This document shows positions 21,311-25,348 of a DNA stretch of 25,348 nt, piece by piece (position 1 is the stretch's first letter; each line of letters begins with the position of its first letter). The DNA comes from Spirochaetales bacterium (GTDB taxonomy: Bacteria; Spirochaetota; Spirochaetia; SZUA-6; DRHE01). The position numbers and the translations under genes were made by a program. Below the pieces are notes generated by a model. It worked only from the letters and a program-made list of their open reading frames with translations, was not told the origin of the DNA and did not search any database. The stretch is taken from the NCBI GenBank assembly GCA_016935715.1, contig JAFGQJ010000103.1, positions 1 to 25,348 of the forward strand, given 5' to 3'.

Positions 21311-23707
21311 GTGCCGACTGCGAAGAGCTACGCCGGCAGGATCCTGAGCGTCGATCTGGGTACCGGCGCGGTGCGGCGCATGGATACGCGCCAGTACGCC
21401 GAACGCTTCCTCGGCGGCCGCGGCCTGGCCACGGCGATCTACTGGAGCGAGGTGAGACCGGAGATCGATGCCTTCGACGAGCGCAACCGCATGATCCTGG
21501 CAGTCGGTCCTCTGGCCGGCGTTCCGGCCCTCGGCGGGTCCCGCTGGGGAGTGTATGCCAAGGCTGCCAGGCCTCAGGGGCATCGCTTCTGCTACGGAAA
21601 CCTGGGGGGCGGTTTCGGAGCGGAGCTCAAGTTCGCCGGCTACGATGCCCTGATCATCCGCGGCAAGGCGGACCGCCCCGTGCTGCTGTCGATTCACGGC
21701 GGCGACATCCGCCTCAGCAGTGCGGAGGATCTCTGGGGTAAGAGCACAACGGAGACCATCGAGCGGCTGAAACGCCGGCAGGGCGGCGGGGCCAGGGTGC
21801 TGACCATAGGGCCCGCCGGCGAGAGGCTCGTGCCCTACGCAACCCTGTTCGCCGACGGGGATGCCAGCTGCAGCGGGGGAATGGGCGCGGTCATGGGCTC
21901 GAAGATGCTCAAGGCCGTCGTGGTCCGGGGGGAGAACCGGGCCGTGGACACGGCCCGCCCGGCAGAGCTGAGGGAAATGGCCCGGGAGCTGCGGGGAAAC
22001 GGCCGGGGCAACGTGAAGGTCTGGGGGATCGATTTCATGGCCCACGGACCGAAGACCCGCAAGCTGCCCTGCTACGGTTGTCCCGCCAACTGCCTTCGCG
22101 TCAAATACACGGCGGAGGACGGCAGCAGCGGCAAGTTCATGTGCCAGTCCCGCTTCTTCTACATGCCCCACGCCTGGGGCTACTACGGGCAGGAGAACGA
22201 CGTCCCCTTTCACGCCAACCGCCTCTGCGACGAGCTGGGGATCGACACCTGGGAGGTGCAGACCGTGATCGAGTGGCTGCTGCGCTGCCATGCCGAAGGG
22301 GTGATCACGGAGGCGGAATCCGGGCTCCCCCTGGACAAGGTCGGCAGCCTCGAGTTCATCGAGCGGCTGCTGGGGGAGATCGTTGCGGGGGAGGATTTCG
22401 GCGCACTGCTGGCCGGAGGAGCCTATAGCGCGGCGCGGAAGCGGGGACCGGAGGCGCTTGCTCTGTTTCGCCACAACGATCCCTACGACCCGCGGTACTG
22501 CACGGTCAACACTCTGCTCTATCCCTTCGAGCCGCGGGAGCCGATCCAGCAGCTGCACGAAGCCGGGCTGGTGCTGGCCCAATGGTCCAGCTGGGCCAAA
22601 GGAGTGGCGGGGGCGCATATCTCCACCGCGGTCGTTCGCGGAATCGCGCGGCGCTTCTGGGGCAGCGAAAGTGCCGGGGATTTCACGACCCTGGCCGGCA
22701 AGGCTCTGGCGGCCAGGCGGATCCAGGATCGCCAGTACGCGAAGGAGAGTCTGGTGACCTGCGACTGGATGTTTCCGGTCATCGACCTGCCCGACTCGGA
22801 AGACCATGTCGGGGATCCCGGCATCGAGAGCCGCATCCTGTCGGCGGCCACGGGTATCGAGCACTCGGAGGAGGATTTGAACCGCATCGGAGCCCGGATC
22901 TTCAACCTGCAGAGGGCCATCGCACTGAGGGAGGGGCACCGTGCGGGTGAGGACGACGTGCTCCCCCGGGAATTCCATCACCAGCCCCTGGAGGGCCACG
23001 TCGCCGACCCGGAATGCCTCGTGCCCGGCGGCGACGGCCGGATCGTCTCCCGCATCGGCGAGCGGGTGGATATGAAGCAGTACCTCCGCCTCCGGGAGGA
23101 GTACTACCAGTTGCGCGGCTGGGACGTGAATACCGGGATGCAGACCCGGGAGGGCCTGGCGCAACTGGAGCTCGCCGAGGCGGCGGAGGACCTGGATTCC
23201 CGGGGCCTGCTGGCGCGCAGAGCCCGGCGGGTGCCGCCTCTGCTGCGCCTGGCCCGTCAGCTGCGGCTGCAGGCTGGAGCGCAGGTCCGCCTGTGGAGAG
23301 GCGCACGGGGGGAGGGGAGCCCGGCCGCGGGGCCGTCAGGGCACGGGTGCACAGGACCCGGTATGTCCAGGGAGGAGCTGCTGCGGCTGCTGGAGGAGCA
23401 GTGCTCGAAGTACGCCCACCCCCGGGTGGCCCGCAATTTCCGCGGCTGGAACAAGGACATGCAGTACCACATCAGCGATTTCGATGAGTACTTTCTCATC
23501 CGCATGATCGACGGCGTCGCTCAGGCGCCCGAAGCGCTGCCGGAGCCGCTTCCCGGCCCCGAGATCAGCTACCAGATGGACTCGGAAACCCTGCGGGCAA
23601 TGACAAGGGGGGAGTTGAGCGGCCAGCAGGCCTTCCGCCGCCGCCGGCTGAAGCTGAAGGCCTCCTTCCAGGATATGATGAAGCTCCAGTCCCTGGACCG
23701 GCTGTGA
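21311..23707 (+). CDS. Aldehyde:ferredoxin oxidoreductase fused to an SCP2-like domain
   Basis: This is a protein of about 798 residues; usual tungstopterin aldehyde:ferredoxin oxidoreductases have about 600. The N-terminal domain has YAGRILSVDL, FLGGRGLA and the family block FCYGNLGGGFGAELKFAGYD. Iron-sulfur ligands are C254, C257 and C261 in LPCYGCPANC, with a late fourth cysteine at C484 in LVTCDWMFP, so the catalytic part looks intact: oxidation of an aldehyde to an acid with ferredoxin. After EEYYQLRGWDVNTG the AOR part ends near residue 635. A basic Ala/Gly/Arg-rich linker follows, then about 110 residues (685-798) with the pattern of SCP2 sterol/lipid-binding domains (ISDFDEYFLIRMIDG, MDSETLRAMTRGELSGQQAF). 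GTG 21311 is chosen because GGGGAGG lies 6 bases upstream; in-frame ATGs at 21293 and 21296 are less well placed. Confidence 0.9.
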   Translation: MPTAKSYAGRILSVDLGTGAVRRMDTRQYAERFLGGRGLATAIYWSEVRPEIDAFDERNRMILAVGPLAGVPALGGSRWGVYAKAARPQGHRFCYGNLGGGFGAELKFAGYDALIIRGKADRPVLLSIHGGDIRLSSAEDLWGKSTTETIERLKRRQGGGARVLTIGPAGERLVPYATLFADGDASCSGGMGAVMGSKMLKAVVVRGENRAVDTARPAELREMARELRGNGRGNVKVWGIDFMAHGPKTRKLPCYGCPANCLRVKYTAEDGSSGKFMCQSRFFYMPHAWGYYGQENDVPFHANRLCDELGIDTWEVQTVIEWLLRCHAEGVITEAESGLPLDKVGSLEFIERLLGEIVAGEDFGALLAGGAYSAARKRGPEALALFRHNDPYDPRYCTVNTLLYPFEPREPIQQLHEAGLVLAQWSSWAKGVAGAHISTAVVRGIARRFWGSESAGDFTTLAGKALAARRIQDRQYAKESLVTCDWMFPVIDLPDSEDHVGDPGIESRILSAATGIEHSEEDLNRIGARIFNLQRAIALREGHRAGEDDVLPREFHHQPLEGHVADPECLVPGGDGRIVSRIGERVDMKQYLRLREEYYQLRGWDVNTGMQTREGLAQLELAEAAEDLDSRGLLARRARRVPPLLRLARQLRLQAGAQVRLWRGARGEGSPAAGPSGHGCTGPGMSREELLRLLEEQCSKYAHPRVARNFRGWNKDMQYHISDFDEYFLIRMIDGVAQAPEALPEPLPGPEISYQMDSETLRAMTRGELSGQQAFRRRRLKLKASFQDMMKLQSLDRL

Positions 23708-23767
23708 GCCCGGGGGTGAAAATCCCGACTGAATCATCTGGGGCAACAGACGGAAAATCTGGTCAGG

Positions 23768-24466
23768 CTAAAGAAACGGTACGATATCCAAATCGTTGAT
23801 GATTATTCCATCTACCTCCAGGTTATCGAGCTCTTCTATTCTCTCTGGCGTGGTTTCCCCCACACCGCCAATCTTAGAACCGGTCATCACCCACACGGGA
23901 AGACCGCGTTCGTGTATGGCTCGGATAAGATCACCGCCGACCCAGTTATCCCATAGACGGACGATATCCACACCATGATCGATAAACGGTCCGATACTCT
24001 GCAGGTCCGGAATGAATCCCAATGTACGGAAATTGGGAGCATTCTTCTTCAGGAATTTCAGGTCGTCCACGGTTGTGATTCCGATTATGCTTTTCAGCTC
24101 ATACCTGTAGGAATCCAAAATTCCGACAAGGTGGTGCAGCGTTTCACCGCCCTTCTTTACGTGCACGAGCAGCACGCAGCATCCCCCAACAGCCTCCAAG
24201 GCGGATTCGAGTCGAGCGATCCTTGTTTCCGGGAAGCCCGTATACGTCAATCGAGAGACATCGTTTGCGGACACGCCGGCGATCTCGCGATCCAGATTGA
24301 ACAATCTCTGTAAATTTGAGTCATGGAGCAGATAGAAGAAGCCATCTCGGGTCTGCCGGACATCGATTTCGATTGCATCCACGCCCCTGTTTCTGGCATA
24401 GACCAGGGCATCGATCGAGTTTTCGGGATGCGGCCGAGTGCTGCCTCTGTGCGCGACAATTACCAT
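23768..24466 (-). CDS. Glycerophosphodiester phosphodiesterase
   Basis: This is a GDPD-type TIM-barrel enzyme of about 232 residues that splits glycerophosphodiesters into glycerol-3-phosphate and an alcohol. H6-R7-G opens the active site, PENS matches the conserved PENT-like block, E33 and D35 in IEIDVRQTRDG bind the metal, and H48-D completes the set. There is no signal peptide, so it is cytoplasmic. The start ATG 24466 has GGGG 6 bases upstream; a GTG at 24478 is also in frame. Base composition is visibly more AT-rich and codon use is looser than in neighbours, which suggests later acquisition. It is convergent with the AOR gene and divergent from the XRE-cupin gene. Confidence 0.9.
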   Translation of the reverse strand: MVIVAHRGSTRPHPENSIDALVYARNRGVDAIEIDVRQTRDGFFYLLHDSNLQRLFNLDREIAGVSANDVSRLTYTGFPETRIARLESALEAVGGCCVLLVHVKKGGETLHHLVGILDSYRYELKSIIGITTVDDLKFLKKNAPNFRTLGFIPDLQSIGPFIDHGVDIVRLWDNWVGGDLIRAIHERGLPVWVMTGSKIGGVGETTPERIEELDNLEVDGIIINDLDIVPFL

Positions 24467-24581
24467 AACGGACCCCACATTCTCATGTCTGCCAGCCGGA
24501 AGGCCGCGCAGCGGCTCTATGAGCTTGCATTCCGCTGATCGGATATCCTACACCGGAAACAATATCAGCATCTACATGGCG

Positions 24582-24609
24582 TTGACAAATAATCAATATT
24601 TGTGATAAA
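24582..24609 (+). promoter_or_regulatory. Promoter and embedded operator of the XRE-cupin gene
   Basis: TTGACA (24582-24587) is a perfect -35; GATAAA (24604-24609) after 16 bases is the best -10. Between and overlapping them lies a 19-bp inverted repeat, ACAAATA (24585-24591) and TATTTGT (24597-24603) around ATCAA. A repressor bound there would block RNA polymerase, so autoregulation by the encoded XRE protein is likely. The tract is strongly AT-rich. Confidence 0.6.
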
Positions 24610-24618
24610 TAGGAAACA

Positions 24619-25200
24619 ATGCAGGAGTCGGGTCTGTACCAGCTGGCGCAAGCCATCAAACGGCGGCGGAAAGGTATGGGAATGAGCGCTACGCAGCTGT
24701 CCCAGAGGGCCGAGGTATCCAAGGGATTCATCTCCAAAGTGGAGAACTTCCGGACCATACCGTCTCTGCCCGTACTGATGAGGATCGCCGGTGCGTTGAA
24801 TACGACCGTGAGCGAGCTTACGGCGGAGGTCGAGCACGGGCGGGAAGGCGGCTACATCCTGGTACGTCGGGAGGAACAGCGCTCCATCGAGAAAGAAGCC
24901 TCCAGCGGGTTTTCCTACAGATCTCTCGTCATGAGCACGGTGGGTGAGCTGTTCTTCGAAGCCTCGATCGTGAGCATCGAGCCGGGGGCCAGAAGAAAGA
25001 GCGTCACGAGTGACGGTTTCGAGTTTCTCCTGATGCTGGCCGGCTCCCTCTCCTACAAGCTGGGAAAGAAGGAGCTGCTGCTCGACGCGGGGGACGTCCT
25101 TTTCTTCGATGGCCGTATCCCGCATGTGTCGCAGAACTTCGGCGCGCAGAGAGCCGAGCTGCTCGCCGTGTATCTGATAGGGCAGGAAAACAAGGATTGA
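24619..25200 (+). CDS. XRE-cupin transcriptional regulator
   Basis: This 193-residue regulator has an N-terminal XRE helix-turn-helix (about 8-67, containing MSATQLSQRAEVSKGFISKV) and a C-terminal cupin sensor domain (about 113-190, with LLMLAGSLSYKLGKKELLL and GDVLFFDGRIPH). Such proteins bind DNA as dimers and sense a small ligand. The start ATG 24619 follows AGGA by 4 bases. A perfect palindrome inside its promoter suggests self-repression. It sits just upstream of a possible phosphonoacetaldehyde hydrolase remnant and another gene on the same strand, which are its most likely targets. The ligand is unknown. Confidence 0.92.
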   Translation: MQESGLYQLAQAIKRRRKGMGMSATQLSQRAEVSKGFISKVENFRTIPSLPVLMRIAGALNTTVSELTAEVEHGREGGYILVRREEQRSIEKEASSGFSYRSLVMSTVGELFFEASIVSIEPGARRKSVTSDGFEFLLMLAGSLSYKLGKKELLLDAGDVLFFDGRIPHVSQNFGAQRAELLAVYLIGQENKD

Positions 25201-25216
25201 GAAAGGGAGGACAATG

Positions 25217-25276
25217 ATGGATTTCGTCTTTCACCGTAGCTACCGAGGCAACCTGAAATGTGCCATCCTGCCCTGA
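25217..25276 (+). pseudogene. 19-codon remnant resembling the start of phosphonoacetaldehyde hydrolase
   Basis: A good ribosome site GGGAGG (25205-25210) precedes ATG 25217, which starts a frame of only 19 codons ending in TGA at 25274-25276. The peptide begins MDFVFHRSYRGNLKCAIL. Phosphonoacetaldehyde hydrolases (PhnX) commonly begin with a similar R-x-Y-x-G-x-L-x-A-V-I-L segment followed by DWAGT, the HAD nucleophile motif; here the frame stops exactly where DWAGT should come. I read it as a truncated phnX start. It could instead be a short leader peptide for the next gene. Confidence 0.4.
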
Positions 25277-25300
25277 AACCCTGACGAGGAGGAGCAACAG

Positions 25301-25348
25301 ATGAACGCTGCAGAGAAGCAACCATTTCACTGGAGAACGGCCATCTCC
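25301..25348 (+). CDS. Start of an unidentified gene (partial)
   Basis: ATG 25301 is preceded by GAGGAGGAG, a strong ribosome binding site about 6 bases away, and the frame stays open to the end of the window. Only 16 residues are visible (MNAAEKQPFHWRTAIS), too few to name. The polar start turning hydrophobic would fit the N-terminus of a membrane transporter, which is only a guess. It is on the same strand as the XRE-cupin gene and the 19-codon ORF and may be in one transcription unit with them. Confidence 0.6.
   Translation, partial: MNAAEKQPFHWRTAIS

Noticed and set aside
21257..23164. A 635-codon open frame on the minus strand
   Set aside because: It is antisense to the AOR gene, has no family features and would cover the AOR promoter region.
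23708..23767. A possible cobalamin or FMN riboswitch fragment around GGGGTGAAAATCCCGACTG
   Set aside because: Only a short piece resembles the conserved cores; the rest of either aptamer is missing and the element lies downstream of convergent genes, not before a start codon.

Overview
This is a GC-rich, densely coded bacterial window with about 23 genes and no intergenic gap longer than about 190 bp. Several features point to an anaerobe: a tungsten-type aldehyde:ferredoxin oxidoreductase, a cobamide-methyltransferase-like URO-D protein, a split AICAR transformylase/IMP cyclohydrolase, and GPH and ABC sugar uptake. My best lineage guess is a free-living, high-GC spirochaete that uses polysaccharides, but this rests on gene content only and confidence is low. 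No rRNA, tRNA, CRISPR array, insertion sequence or phage gene was seen.

Layout. (1) 1-6513 (+): the tail of a sugar ABC permease, then a D-2-hydroxyacid dehydrogenase, an Ldh2-type L-2-hydroxyacid/diketo-acid dehydrogenase, a DapA/NanA-family aldolase, a sulfatase without signal peptide, a YhcH/YiaL protein and a URO-D-type methyltransferase-like protein. Together they look like a catabolic locus for an imported, probably sulfated, sugar or sugar acid. (2) 6510-7487: an orphan hypothetical gene and csaA. (3) 7529-11197 (-): a MoxR ATPase, DUF58 and DUF4129 operon with overlapping genes. (4) 11275-14764: manA (-) facing away from a DUF364/DUF4213 protein (+), followed by a GPH-type sugar/cation symporter. 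(5) 14809-19823 (+): a one-carbon/folate block with separate IMP cyclohydrolase and AICAR transformylase, a divergent ThyA-family protein, an SHMT-like enzyme and FolE2. (6) 19842-23707: a saccharopine-dehydrogenase-like oxidoreductase (-) divergent from an oversized aldehyde:ferredoxin oxidoreductase (+) that carries a C-terminal SCP2-like domain. (7) 23768-25348: a more AT-rich glycerophosphodiesterase (-), an XRE-cupin regulator (+) with a palindrome inside its own promoter, a 19-codon ORF that looks like the beheaded start of phosphonoacetaldehyde hydrolase, and the first codons of another gene.

How the genes work together. Region 1 can import a sugar, remove sulfate in the cytoplasm, interconvert hydroxy-acid stereoisomers through a keto intermediate and cleave the product by aldol chemistry. 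In region 5, FolE2 makes the pterin precursor of folate, SHMT loads one-carbon units, and the ThyA-like and AICAR transformylase enzymes spend them on pyrimidine and purine synthesis. Several genes (moxR, manA, the IMP cyclohydrolase, the SHMT-like gene) have a -10-like element 6-10 nt before the start codon, which suggests leaderless or nearly leaderless mRNAs. The best candidates for something new are the AOR-SCP2 fusion and the sulfatase/paired-dehydrogenase operon.
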